A DNA stretch of 39,330 bases, from positions 1 to 39,330 of the forward strand of contig CANPXT010000014.1 of the NCBI GenBank assembly GCA_947586835.1. The letters run 5' to 3'. Both the position numbers and the translations under genes were made by a program. Shown here in pieces: positions 17,799 to 26,234 of the stretch. Each line of letters opens with the position of its first letter. The first letter of the stretch is position 1. This stretch comes from an uncultured Alphaproteobacteria bacterium (GTDB taxonomy: Bacteria; Pseudomonadota; Alphaproteobacteria; CAAHEQ01; UBA3637). The notes beneath the pieces are model-generated. The model ran no database searches, had not been told where the DNA came from, and saw only the letters and a list, made by a program, of their open reading frames with translations.

Positions 17799-18571
17799 AA
17801 AAAAATAAAATATTTTATCTTGCCTCTTTTTGTGTTATTTTATTATTAAGCACTCTTATTTTTTATCAACAGTTGTCTGTCAACAGAACATATCATCGCT
17901 TTTTAAAACAATATCATTTGACTGAGAATGATATTCATTATGCTCATAAAAGTATTTCCGTTGGCGGAAAAGGTTTGATTTTCTATCAAGCATCAATACC
18001 GGCACTTAAAATAGTTCATAAAATTGATAAATTAATTATGCGGCAAAACGGTGAAAATATCAGCTTTCAAATGCAAGGGCTTCAAATTAACGTGTTACAG
18101 ACTTTGCGACACTTATACGGGCAACAAATTATTGCCGAAACAGAAAATTACAAGCCCTTTGAAGATGCTTTATCAAAACCGCTTATATCTTTAGGTTTAA
18201 TGGGAATTTTTCATCTAAAAGGAGAAGCTGTTTTGGTTTTTAATCCCGCAACAAAACCGCTGACGGCAAATGCTCAAATTTCATTGCCGCATTTGGCCGA
18301 AATACAGCTTTCATTTCCGATCACACCGTATAAAACACAAAACAAAAGTCTGTTACAAGCCTTTTTAGGCGAAGTATCTGAAATATCCGTTGAATTAATG
18401 GATAACGGATTATTTCATAAATATGCTGATTATTTGCAAATAATCGGTTCTGAAAAAGCTAAAACATATAGCACGGAATTGTTGCGTCACGCTAATTTTA
18501 TTCGAAAAATTCGTTTTGAAAAACCAATTTATCTCAAAGATTTTTCACACTTTAAACAGGTAAAAAAATAA
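17795..18571 (+). CDS. membrane-anchored hypothetical protein
   Basis: A 258-residue protein with one N-terminal membrane helix (about residues 6-24, IFYLASFCVILLLSTLIFY) and a large domain probably facing the periplasm. AAGGAGG lies within the end of the upstream gene and the ATG overlaps its stop (ATGA), a classic coupling arrangement. The soluble part alternates short beta-like stretches (ISFQMQGLQINVLQTLRHLYG, NAQISLPHLAEIQLSFPI), which faintly recalls lipid-transfer or AsmA-like periplasmic proteins, but I cannot assign a family. Function unknown. Confidence 0.75.
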   Translation: MKKNKIFYLASFCVILLLSTLIFYQQLSVNRTYHRFLKQYHLTENDIHYAHKSISVGGKGLIFYQASIPALKIVHKIDKLIMRQNGENISFQMQGLQINVLQTLRHLYGQQIIAETENYKPFEDALSKPLISLGLMGIFHLKGEAVLVFNPATKPLTANAQISLPHLAEIQLSFPITPYKTQNKSLLQAFLGEVSEISVELMDNGLFHKYADYLQIIGSEKAKTYSTELLRHANFIRKIRFEKPIYLKDFSHFKQVKK

Positions 18572-18577
18572 TTTTTC

Positions 18578-18606
18578 TTGTCAACTCACTTTTTTATGCT
18601 TATAAT
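18578..18606 (+). promoter_or_regulatory. promoter of the SIMPL-domain gene
   Basis: TTGTCA (18578-18583), a 17-nt spacer and TATAAT (18601-18606), 42 nt upstream of the ATG. Confidence 0.8.
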
Positions 18607-18648
18607 AAAGCATATTTTACATGATAACTTAAACGAAAGGAAATAAAA

Positions 18649-19368
18649 ATGAAAAATTTATTACCAGCTTCACTTATATTGGCTGCCGGCATTGCCTTGG
18701 GTGGATTTTGTCCGGGATATTATTATTATCAAACCAAAGTCAACAATAATACGGTTGTTGTAAAAGGTTTGGCGGAAATGAATGTTAAAGCCGATTTGGC
18801 TATTTGGAAATTAAAGTTTGTCACCACGGGAAACGAATTGCCCGATGCTCAAAAAAACATTACAAATCAAGCCAATCAAATTGTTGCTTTTTTGAAAGAA
18901 CAAGGTTTTAATGAAGCGGAAATCAATGTTGAAAGAATTGAAACAAATGATTTAATGGCTAATCCCTATCGCAACGGAAATGTTACCGATAATACCCGAT
19001 TTATTTTAACGCAAACGATAACGGTTAAATCAGGCAAAGTTGACTTAGTGGAACAATCACTGCCCAAAACAAATCAATTGATTGGCAAAGGCATTATTTT
19101 TGACAATTCCTATTCTGAGCCGGTTTCGTATATTTTCACAAAGCTGAATGATATTAAGCCGCAAATGCTGAAAGAAGCCACCATCAATGCTAAAAAAGCT
19201 GCGGCAGAGTTTGCAGCCAATGCCGGCAGTCAAGTCGGAAAAATTCGTTATGCCAATCAAGGCGTTTTTTCAATTTTACCGGCAGAAGGCGGATCCGGCA
19301 GTTATGAAGCACAACAAATTGATAAAACGATTCGAGTTGTTTCAACGGTTGAGTATCGTTTAGATTAA
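18649..19368 (+). CDS. SIMPL-domain (DUF541) periplasmic protein
   Basis: A 239-residue protein of the SIMPL/DUF541 family. An N-terminal hydrophobic segment (residues 5-22) is a signal anchor or signal peptide. The family pattern starts with VVVKGLAEMNVKADLAIWKL (about 40-59). It continues with a long amphipathic helix, NVERIETNDLM, and a C-terminal ATINAKKAAAEFAANAGSQVGKI. Homologues such as E. coli YggE are envelope proteins linked to oxidative-stress tolerance, and others form large oligomers. The biochemical role is not established. It is monocistronic, with AAAGGA before the ATG and a terminator at 19391. Confidence 0.9.
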   Translation: MKNLLPASLILAAGIALGGFCPGYYYYQTKVNNNTVVVKGLAEMNVKADLAIWKLKFVTTGNELPDAQKNITNQANQIVAFLKEQGFNEAEINVERIETNDLMANPYRNGNVTDNTRFILTQTITVKSGKVDLVEQSLPKTNQLIGKGIIFDNSYSEPVSYIFTKLNDIKPQMLKEATINAKKAAAEFAANAGSQVGKIRYANQGVFSILPAEGGSGSYEAQQIDKTIRVVSTVEYRLD

Positions 19369-19390
19369 AAGCAATCTCTTCAAAACAGAG

Positions 19391-19423
19391 AAAGGAGCGG
19401 TTTTCAACACCGCTCCTTTTTAA
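19391..19423 (+). terminator. terminator of the SIMPL-domain gene
   Basis: An 11-bp perfect stem AAAGGAGCGGT / ACCGCTCCTTT with a 7-nt loop and a T run, 22 nt after the stop codon. Confidence 0.92.
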
Positions 19424-19870
19424 CGTCCCGCCCCTTTTTTTTCAGACGATTTTAAAGCACACTTTCATTTCAAAAAGCCCTATCGGCTTATTCATCGCCT
19501 TTAAAAAGTTCCTCACCTTCAAATTCATTTTTTACTGAACTTTCGGCATATCCTCAATTTTTTTACACAACTGAAATACCGAAAATCGTTATTATATATT
19601 ATTTATACTAACATATTTTTAACTGAAAATAAACTATTTTTTCAAAAAATTTAAATTTTTTTTATACTTTACGAAAAAATAAGAGAATTCAATGAGATAT
19701 TTTTTATAAAAAATTAACTGTTTTTTATAATTTTATAAAAAATTCTTATTTTACGTAAAAAAGCCTGTTTCATGAGAATAATTATGCATAAATTTCTCAT
19801 ATTATTCTTTGTAAAATATGATAATTTTCATTGCCCAGCCAGCAAGTCAGAAAGAAAAACGAAAACAAAT
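19424..19870. other. AT-rich intergenic region without recognised genes
   Basis: About 450 bp of very AT-rich DNA with repeated TTTTTTATAAAA-type tracts around 19690-19745 and a loose inverted repeat (near 19667-19690 and 19737-19765) centred on TTACG motifs. I see no convincing ORF or RNA gene. A short reverse-frame stretch near 19500 could be the tail of a lost gene, but cannot be supported. Confidence 0.5.
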
Positions 19871-20707
19871 TTACTTTATAATCAATTTTTCATTCGTATA
19901 GCCACGCAACCAATCACTACCGCCATAATAATCTTTATAGCGCATTTCAATACGAATATCATCTTTAAAAATATCGAGCAATGTATAATCAAAATTAGCC
20001 CAAATATAAGTTGGCGGCATAACAAGCGGTCTTTTATCTATAATATAATGATTTAAATGCGATTCGTCATGCCAACGAGCTATAACACCTCTTTTTTTAT
20101 TTTCTTTAACATCATTTGATAAAGCTTCGGCCATTTCCAAATAATATTTTGTAATACCGCCGTTAAATCCGCCCTGAACATAATATTTTCCTTTATTTTC
20201 GGGAATAAAAGCCGTTGATAGCGGATTTTTATCGTACGGATACGTTTCTCTAAGTCGTTCACGATAATATCCCGGATGCCATGCAACGGTAATTTTTTGT
20301 GTCGGAGAAGGTAAAATTTCGGTTCTGACCGGTCTGACAACATACGCGTTAGCATTTAAAAAATAAGTGTAATCATACTTCTTCAATTGATCTTTAATCG
20401 ACAAAAACATATCGAAGCGTTCGATGGAATCACCCGGAAAACCTTTGCGGGGACGATAAATAACCGTTACATTATCGGGAAAGTCCATATCTTTATGGTC
20501 TGTAAAGATAAAATAATGTTTTTTATATTCCGGCAAAAAATTTCTTTCCATACTTTTATAAAATTTTTCCCAAAAGATGATATAGCGTCCGGTTGCGATA
20601 TAGAGAATCGCAACTTTGGGCTCCATATATTTCATAACTGAATAAGTCAGCAAAGAAGCCAATAAAGAACAGATAATCATCAGTTTGAAAATAACAATTT
20701 TTTTCAT
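19871..20707 (-). CDS. GT6-family glycosyltransferase (blood-group A/B transferase-like), NxN type
   Basis: A 278-residue protein anchored by an N-terminal membrane helix (about residues 5-26). It shows the landmarks of glycosyltransferase family 6. These are ILYIATGRYIIFWEKFYKS (33-52), HYFIFTD (64-70), FDMF (98-101), LNANAYVVRPV (117-127), HPGYY (144-148), YYVQGGFNGG (175-184) and WHDESHLNHY (212-221). In mammalian ABO and alpha-1,3-galactosyltransferases the metal site is DxD. Here it is N118-A-N120, the form described for bacterial GT6 enzymes that work without metal. Family members add alpha-1,3-linked Gal or GalNAc, so surface glycan is the likely target. The sugar cannot be read from sequence. 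GAGGG precedes the ATG, and it is a lone gene with its own promoter. Confidence 0.9.
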   Translation of the reverse strand: MKKIVIFKLMIICSLLASLLTYSVMKYMEPKVAILYIATGRYIIFWEKFYKSMERNFLPEYKKHYFIFTDHKDMDFPDNVTVIYRPRKGFPGDSIERFDMFLSIKDQLKKYDYTYFLNANAYVVRPVRTEILPSPTQKITVAWHPGYYRERLRETYPYDKNPLSTAFIPENKGKYYVQGGFNGGITKYYLEMAEALSNDVKENKKRGVIARWHDESHLNHYIIDKRPLVMPPTYIWANFDYTLLDIFKDDIRIEMRYKDYYGGSDWLRGYTNEKLIIK

Positions 20708-20735
20708 ATTTCCCTCATTTATTATAATATAAAGC

Positions 20736-20764
20736 TTTATATCATTTCTTTTTCAAAATAGCAA
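20736..20764 (-). promoter_or_regulatory. promoter of the GT6 gene
   Basis: On the minus strand, TTGCTA (20759-20764), a 17-nt spacer and TATAAA (20736-20741), 28 nt upstream of the ATG. Confidence 0.65.
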
Positions 20765-20850
20765 CATTTATTGTTAAAATGTGCATTTTTATAGAAAAAG
20801 AAGGGGTTTAAAAAGATAATTATTCAATTTTTCTCGAATTCCGAACCATA

Positions 20851-20876
20851 AAAAACCGCCCTTTAAGGCGGTTTTA
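20851..20876. terminator. bidirectional terminator-like hairpin
   Basis: A perfect 9-bp stem AAAACCGCC / GGCGGTTTT with a 6-nt loop and flanking A and T runs. No gene ends here now. It lies on the far side of the island from tRNA-fMet, so it may be that tRNA's original terminator, displaced by the insertion (inference). Confidence 0.75.
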
Positions 20877-20880
20877 TTTA

Positions 20881-21019
20881 TGGCCCAAGGGGGTGGGATT
20901 TACTGCGCCCTTTCAGGGCTTGCCCTACGGGCTGTCTCGCTCATTGCTCGACATTAACAAAAAAAATTTTTCCTTAAAATCGGAAAAACCGGCGTTCTCT
21001 CGCCCGCCTTTTTTTATTG
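20881..21019. other. GC-rich hairpin block outside the left island repeat
   Basis: A GC-rich patch in an otherwise AT-rich intergenic region that fills most of the gene-free stretch 20765-21255. At 20889-20901 it shares 13 bp (GGGGGTGGGATTT) with the 3' end of the tRNA-fMet gene. The following 118 bp (20902-21019) hold tandem hairpins: GCCCT-TTC-AGGGC (20907-20919), GCCC-TAC-GGGC (20922-20932), and a TTTTTCC/GGAAAAA stem near 20968-20989. No ORF is convincing. It may be a small REP-like insert in an old tRNA fragment. Confidence 0.45.
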
Positions 21020-21048
21020 TTTGAACCTCACGACCTCCAGGTTATGAG
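21020..21048. repeat. left direct repeat of the island (att-like)
   Basis: 29 bp identical to 27875-27903 inside tRNA-fMet, covering the T-arm to anticodon portion (starts TTTGAACCTCACGACC, ends GGTTATGAG). The match stops sharply at both ends. Confidence 0.85.
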
Positions 21049-21165
21049 AAATCTTTCAGTTAAAAACAGCAATAAATTAAAATAAATAAAAACAATAAAA
21101 TCAAATAGTTGTAATAAGTATTTTTATTTTGATTAATTTTCGTTTTTTGCTGTTTTTTAAAATTA

Positions 21166-21184
21166 TTGTCCCATAATTGTCCCA
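21166..21184 (+). repeat. TTGTCCCA pair, 11-bp period (left end)
   Basis: TTGTCCCA at 21166-21173 and again at 21177-21184, one DNA turn apart. The same arrangement recurs near the right end of the island at 27790-27807 (direct) and 27685-27702 (inverted), suggesting protein-binding sites at the element ends. Confidence 0.5.
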
Positions 21185-21255
21185 CGAAACCATAGTATTA
21201 TGAGCTATCTTTACAACTTTTCTCATATTAATTTTACACATAAAATCATCAGGCT

Positions 21256-24200
21256 TTACTTTAAATCAAGTTTCGGCAAGCCATTGACTATGTTATTGGT
21301 TTCTATGCTCACAGTAATAATAGACAATATCAAATCAAGTATGTATCGAGGATTGTTATGTTCCAATCCCCAATCGTTCGGATCATTAGTGATACCGCTA
21401 TTTTTGTCTGTTTTGATTTGGTATCTGTCCATAATCCATTCTATGGCTGACTTACCATTAACCACATAATCGTAAGCCTCCAAAGGAATATTCTCTATAC
21501 GAATATATGAGTTATAAACAATAACAGACTTATCAACATCTTTGCCGTTTTTACCGAAAGTCAATTTTTCTACACGGAAATTACCACTATCTGCACCGAT
21601 AACTTTTACCTCTTTATATGCCGGTATGATTTCATAGTTCAAATGCAGTTCTGCCAAATCATGCCCTGCCTTGCTGAATGCCCAAAAATCTGCGGGCTTA
21701 GCAATCAATGGAATGCGTGGGAGCATCTTTTTCAAATCGGCTGCAAACTGCTTACGATAATCTTTTGAATGAAGTAATCCGTAAACATAATAAAAAATAT
21801 TTTCTTTGGTAACTTTGTGTCCATAACTTTCACGGCATTGTTCAAGAATAAAATCAGTAATGCCGTCGCGACGAACATATTTCTCATTGCCATAATCAAA
21901 CAACGTGCCAAAATTGCCTTTGCTCTTTTCGTAATAATAGAGAGGAAAACAATGAGAATCACCATTTAAGTGTAAATCAGCAATAATATCTGTTATGATG
22001 GGATATCCATTTTTCATTGCAGAAAAACATATAGTTATATTTTTATGGTTAATCGTTGGATATAATTGTTTACTTAAACCTGGGCATTCAATGAAATTAC
22101 TATCGTAATATAGATTTTGCTTACAATATGGTCTGTAAAAACCTTCATAATAATCATTCTGTTGATACATGTTATATTTATTTTTTTTAAGTTGATTGCG
22201 TAATCCTCTTGTCCAACTAATTTTTTTCGGATCTGTATCAATAAATTCTTCAACTTTTAGCAATTTATTCAATACAAGTTCTCTTGCATATGCTTCCCGT
22301 TGTTGATTGTAAAAATCAATCATGCTTTGAGTATTATTATTTAATTTTTGTTTACAGAAATTATAAACCCAAGCATCTCTACCACTGCATATCCCAACAA
22401 CATTTACATTAAATGCACTTTTTGCAGATAGATTAAACTTTTTATCAGGTTCAATCGGTATAAAAGAGCCGAATAAATCACTGCGCTGGTTCAACCAATC
22501 GCCATGTTTGTTGGGTTTTAAGGCTTTCCACTCTATTTTTGAGTTATTAATGCTTTCGTACTTGTTTAATAGTGCTAACTTTTCAGAGCGTTTGAGATAA
22601 TCACCAATATCATGATAATATATATTCGCTTTATCGTTGTGTTTCTTTGGATTTTTTACAAGGATGGTAATGGCAACGCCTGTCATGATATCAAAAACAT
22701 TCTGACCTTCTTTCTTAGCAGCATCTTTTGATTTACCACGAATACCGCCGCGAAGATTAAATACATAAATGGAATTAAATTCTTGTTCCAAACATTTACG
22801 AAATCCATCCATTGCAATAGAATCCAACCATCCCGAATTGGTAATAAAAGCCACAATACCGCCATGTTCGTTATCAATTCTATCTGAAGACCAACGGAAT
22901 GCTTTGATATAACTATCATATAACCCCTTACTCAATGTTGCTGCTGAACCTTTTGCATAAGTACTTTCTATTCTGCTATCAAGTTTCGGATACTTCTGGT
23001 TTTGTGCATTATCATTAGCAGATTTTTGACCGACCGAATAAGGCGGGTTACCGATAATAACACGAACAGGAAGCTTCTTTTGCTCTACCACACGCTCGGA
23101 ATTTTGCGGAAGCATGTCTGAAAAAAGATCATCAGCGTTATCAGCCTCCCCTAATTGGAAAGTATCGGTTAAGCATATACCGTTAAATGGTTTGTATCCG
23201 TTTTCCATACCAACAGCATCATGATAAGCATTTTCAATGTTGATTGAGGCAATGTAATACGCCAGTAATACAATTTCATTGGCATGTAATTCTTTTGCAT
23301 ATTTGCGAGGTAATGCTTCTTTATCAATAAGACCGGTCTGTATTAAGCGTGTGATGAATGTTCCGGTGCCCGTAAACGGATCAAGAATATGCACATTTTC
23401 ATCAGATAAGTTGCGATTGAATTCTTTTTTTAAGACTTTTGCCACAGAATGATTGATGAAATCAACCACTTCAACAGGTGTATAAACAATGCCTAATTGA
23501 GCAACAATCTTTGGAAATGCTGTTTTGAAGAACTTATCATACAGCTCCACTATAACTTTTTGCTTACCTGCCGCATTATCAATACCTTTAACTCGCTCCT
23601 TTACGGATTCATAGAACTTATTTAAAAATTTCGTGTCTTTCTCAGAAGATTGTTCTTCCAACAGTAAAACCATTCTTTGCAATGATTTTGACACAGGGTT
23701 GTTTGCAACAAACGAATAATTTTCAAACAGTGCTTCAAAAACAGGTTGTGTAATCAAATGTTGAGCCAACATTTGCAGCACCGCATCTTTTGAAATGGAT
23801 GGATTAATATTCTTTTTCAAACCGTTAAGCAATCCCTCAAAAGCCTCTCGATGCTTACCGTCAATTTCTATCAAACGATTGATGCGTTCAATATATTGTT
23901 CGGCAATACGAGCAACATCTTGTGCCCATTGCACCCAATACATTCGATTTCCAACTTTTTTGACTATTTTAGCATACATTGCATCTTGCAATTTTTCAAA
24001 GTATGGAAAGCTTAACTGCTCTTTGACACTGTCATCAGTTGTTTCTGAAAATTCATCATCAAGACCAATAATTTTAATATGGTTTCCTCTCTTTTTGTTC
24101 AGATCAATTTGATTAACTTCGGCTTCAAATCGATCATCGTGAGAACGTAACGCATTTAAAACCGACCATACAACCTTGTAACGTTCATTGTCATCAAGCG

Positions 24201-26085
24201 CTTTTTCAGGCTCTACATCAGCAGGAATAACTATCGGAATAATGATATAGCCGTATTTTTTGTTGGTATTTCTTGATTTGCGCATTACACGACCAACCGA
24301 TTGCACCACATCAACCTGACTATTCTTTGCCGATAAGAACATCACGGCATCAAGCGAAGGCACATCTACACCTTCAGACAAACACTTTACATTACAGAGA
24401 ATATGACAATCTTTACCATCTTGTGCAACATCTTTAAGCCAACTCAACTTTTCTGCACGTTCACCTGCTCCCATGGAACCATCAATGTGTTTGGCATATA
24501 CACCGACAAGTTTTGCACGTTCTTCTTGCGTCAACGAATCGTAATATTTATCTTTATGCTGATTAAACATATCGGTAATTTTTTTAGATACTTTAATATT
24601 TTGACAAAATGCCACAGCCGTATGCATCAACTGTTTATCATCATTAAATGATTCATCAGTCTCTATAACTCTCTTGGATAAGGCATTTATACAGCCAATC
24701 AATTTGCTGACATCATCCGTATCAATCTCATTGTTCTTATCTTTGATAACATTCTGCAATGCAACAGGTATTTGATCTTCTTTAATTGTTAATATCAGTA
24801 CCTTATAATCGGAGAGCAAATCTTTCTTGACGGCTTCACCAAATCCGATGCGATAAATCTCTTTGCCATATATTGTCGAATCATCCATGGAGCACAATAT
24901 TGCATTACCTTCTTGTGCTTTTTGCTTACTCGAATCAGTATAAAGTCTGGGCGTTGCCGTCATATATAAGCGTTTCTTGGCTTGAATCCAATTGTTGTCA
25001 TGAATTTTCGTAAAAGAACTTTCTTCCTGATCATTTAGAATAACACCGGTTGTTCTGTGCGCTTCATCACAGATAACCAAATCAAAGATACACGGCTCAT
25101 TCCAACGATTCATCTGTATTTGCAGTTGCGATATAACATCAATCGATTGGTATGTCGAGAACACAACAATCATTCCACCATCTTTTCTTTGAGCCTTTTT
25201 GGCTGCAATGTATTGTGTTGATATGCTATTCACGTTCGTTGATGCGGGTAATGCTAAATCAACAATACTTCCTTCATTATCTTTATCTTGTGTTGCTTTG
25301 GCATCAGAACAAATGCAAATCGGATGAATGGGTTTATCTGCTTGAGCAGACCATTCTTTGAGCGTTTGCCCGAGTAATGCGATAGACGGCACAAGAAATA
25401 ACACTAAACCATTACTGTCTGTCTCTTTTTCAGCAATTTTCAACGAAGTAAATGTCTTACCTGTGCCACAAGCCATAATCAACTTACCGCGGTCAGATGT
25501 CATGAAATATTCATGTATCATGTTAACAGCAGTCTTTTGATGTTCACGCAACAGATATTTCGGTAATAATACCTCTTTGCCGCCGTTGATAAGGTTGTTC
25601 CAATTAATTGGTGCTGCATTTAAATCCGACAAGCTAATTCGCACCACTGGCGGGTTTTGATTTTGAATAGTACGTTCAGCCTCACTGTTCCAGTTGTTTG
25701 TGGTGGAAATCCAAAGTCTGCATGCAAAGCGAATCGTTTGCAACTGTTCGTTAACAAACTCTTTACTTGATGTTGATAAAAATGAATCCACGCCCTCTTT
25801 TGTGATTCGTGCATCTTCGGCGTAACATTTGCATTGAATTGCCCAATAATCACCTTCCGTGGTTTGCGCAACCAGATCAATGCCTGTATCTTTACCGCTG
25901 AAATCCGCTCTGTATGGGAAATCTTCCCAAAGCCACACCTCTTTAAACTTACCTGCGTACTCGGGAGTAACCTCCAAATAGCTCTTCATTAACTTTTCAA
26001 AGCTATATCCGAGGTTTCTCGTATTAAATGCTGTATCTCTAAACTTTGTCAAGACATCTTTAAACGATAATATTGGTATTGGCAT
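21256..26085 (-). CDS. Type ISP single-polypeptide restriction-modification enzyme
   Basis: A 1609-residue fusion resembling LlaGI/LlaBIII. An N-terminal Mrr-like nuclease has Asp70 (GIDLVAQ) and Gln84-x-Lys86 (WAIQCKCY). An SF2 helicase follows with Walker A ACGTGKT (205-211), DEAH (340-343), TATP (about 376) and QSVGRVMRKS (about 595). A helical coupler (about 690-850) leads to a gamma-type adenine-N6 methyltransferase with motif I DPFTGTGTF (902-910) and motif IV NPPYS (about 1013). The remaining 500 residues are probably the target-recognition domain. Such enzymes methylate one strand of an asymmetric site and, on unmodified DNA, translocate and cleave when two enzymes collide. All key motifs are intact and no frameshift is seen, so it is probably active. 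It is the last gene of the island and follows a terminator, so it is likely transcribed separately from the recombinase. Confidence 0.93.
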   Translation of the reverse strand: MPIPILSFKDVLTKFRDTAFNTRNLGYSFEKLMKSYLEVTPEYAGKFKEVWLWEDFPYRADFSGKDTGIDLVAQTTEGDYWAIQCKCYAEDARITKEGVDSFLSTSSKEFVNEQLQTIRFACRLWISTTNNWNSEAERTIQNQNPPVVRISLSDLNAAPINWNNLINGGKEVLLPKYLLREHQKTAVNMIHEYFMTSDRGKLIMACGTGKTFTSLKIAEKETDSNGLVLFLVPSIALLGQTLKEWSAQADKPIHPICICSDAKATQDKDNEGSIVDLALPASTNVNSISTQYIAAKKAQRKDGGMIVVFSTYQSIDVISQLQIQMNRWNEPCIFDLVICDEAHRTTGVILNDQEESSFTKIHDNNWIQAKKRLYMTATPRLYTDSSKQKAQEGNAILCSMDDSTIYGKEIYRIGFGEAVKKDLLSDYKVLILTIKEDQIPVALQNVIKDKNNEIDTDDVSKLIGCINALSKRVIETDESFNDDKQLMHTAVAFCQNIKVSKKITDMFNQHKDKYYDSLTQEERAKLVGVYAKHIDGSMGAGERAEKLSWLKDVAQDGKDCHILCNVKCLSEGVDVPSLDAVMFLSAKNSQVDVVQSVGRVMRKSRNTNKKYGYIIIPIVIPADVEPEKALDDNERYKVVWSVLNALRSHDDRFEAEVNQIDLNKKRGNHIKIIGLDDEFSETTDDSVKEQLSFPYFEKLQDAMYAKIVKKVGNRMYWVQWAQDVARIAEQYIERINRLIEIDGKHREAFEGLLNGLKKNINPSISKDAVLQMLAQHLITQPVFEALFENYSFVANNPVSKSLQRMVLLLEEQSSEKDTKFLNKFYESVKERVKGIDNAAGKQKVIVELYDKFFKTAFPKIVAQLGIVYTPVEVVDFINHSVAKVLKKEFNRNLSDENVHILDPFTGTGTFITRLIQTGLIDKEALPRKYAKELHANEIVLLAYYIASINIENAYHDAVGMENGYKPFNGICLTDTFQLGEADNADDLFSDMLPQNSERVVEQKKLPVRVIIGNPPYSVGQKSANDNAQNQKYPKLDSRIESTYAKGSAATLSKGLYDSYIKAFRWSSDRIDNEHGGIVAFITNSGWLDSIAMDGFRKCLEQEFNSIYVFNLRGGIRGKSKDAAKKEGQNVFDIMTGVAITILVKNPKKHNDKANIYYHDIGDYLKRSEKLALLNKYESINNSKIEWKALKPNKHGDWLNQRSDLFGSFIPIEPDKKFNLSAKSAFNVNVVGICSGRDAWVYNFCKQKLNNNTQSMIDFYNQQREAYARELVLNKLLKVEEFIDTDPKKISWTRGLRNQLKKNKYNMYQQNDYYEGFYRPYCKQNLYYDSNFIECPGLSKQLYPTINHKNITICFSAMKNGYPIITDIIADLHLNGDSHCFPLYYYEKSKGNFGTLFDYGNEKYVRRDGITDFILEQCRESYGHKVTKENIFYYVYGLLHSKDYRKQFAADLKKMLPRIPLIAKPADFWAFSKAGHDLAELHLNYEIIPAYKEVKVIGADSGNFRVEKLTFGKNGKDVDKSVIVYNSYIRIENIPLEAYDYVVNGKSAIEWIMDRYQIKTDKNSGITNDPNDWGLEHNNPRYILDLILSIITVSIETNNIVNGLPKLDLK

Positions 26086-26130
26086 AGGCTGACCTTCTTG
26101 AAAAATTAAACGAAGGTTAGAAAAACAAAA

Positions 26131-26164
26131 AAGCCACTATAATCAAATTTGAACACAGTGGCTT
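26131..26164 (-). terminator. palindromic terminator between recombinase and restriction gene
   Basis: Outer arms AAGCCACT / AGTGGCTT and an inner palindrome TCAAATTTGA, followed on the minus strand by a T run. It sits about 70 nt past the recombinase stop and about 45 nt before the restriction gene start. Confidence 0.75.
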
Positions 26165-26234
26165 GAAAAAGTTAATTTTTTACTTGACAAAATAAGGGAA
26201 TTATGTATTAAAATACTAAGGTTCGTTAGATTTT

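Noticed and set aside
19431..19570. Possible gene remnant on the minus strand (frame ending in EELFKGDE)
   Set aside because: Only about 20 codons are open before a stop and nothing recognisable remains.
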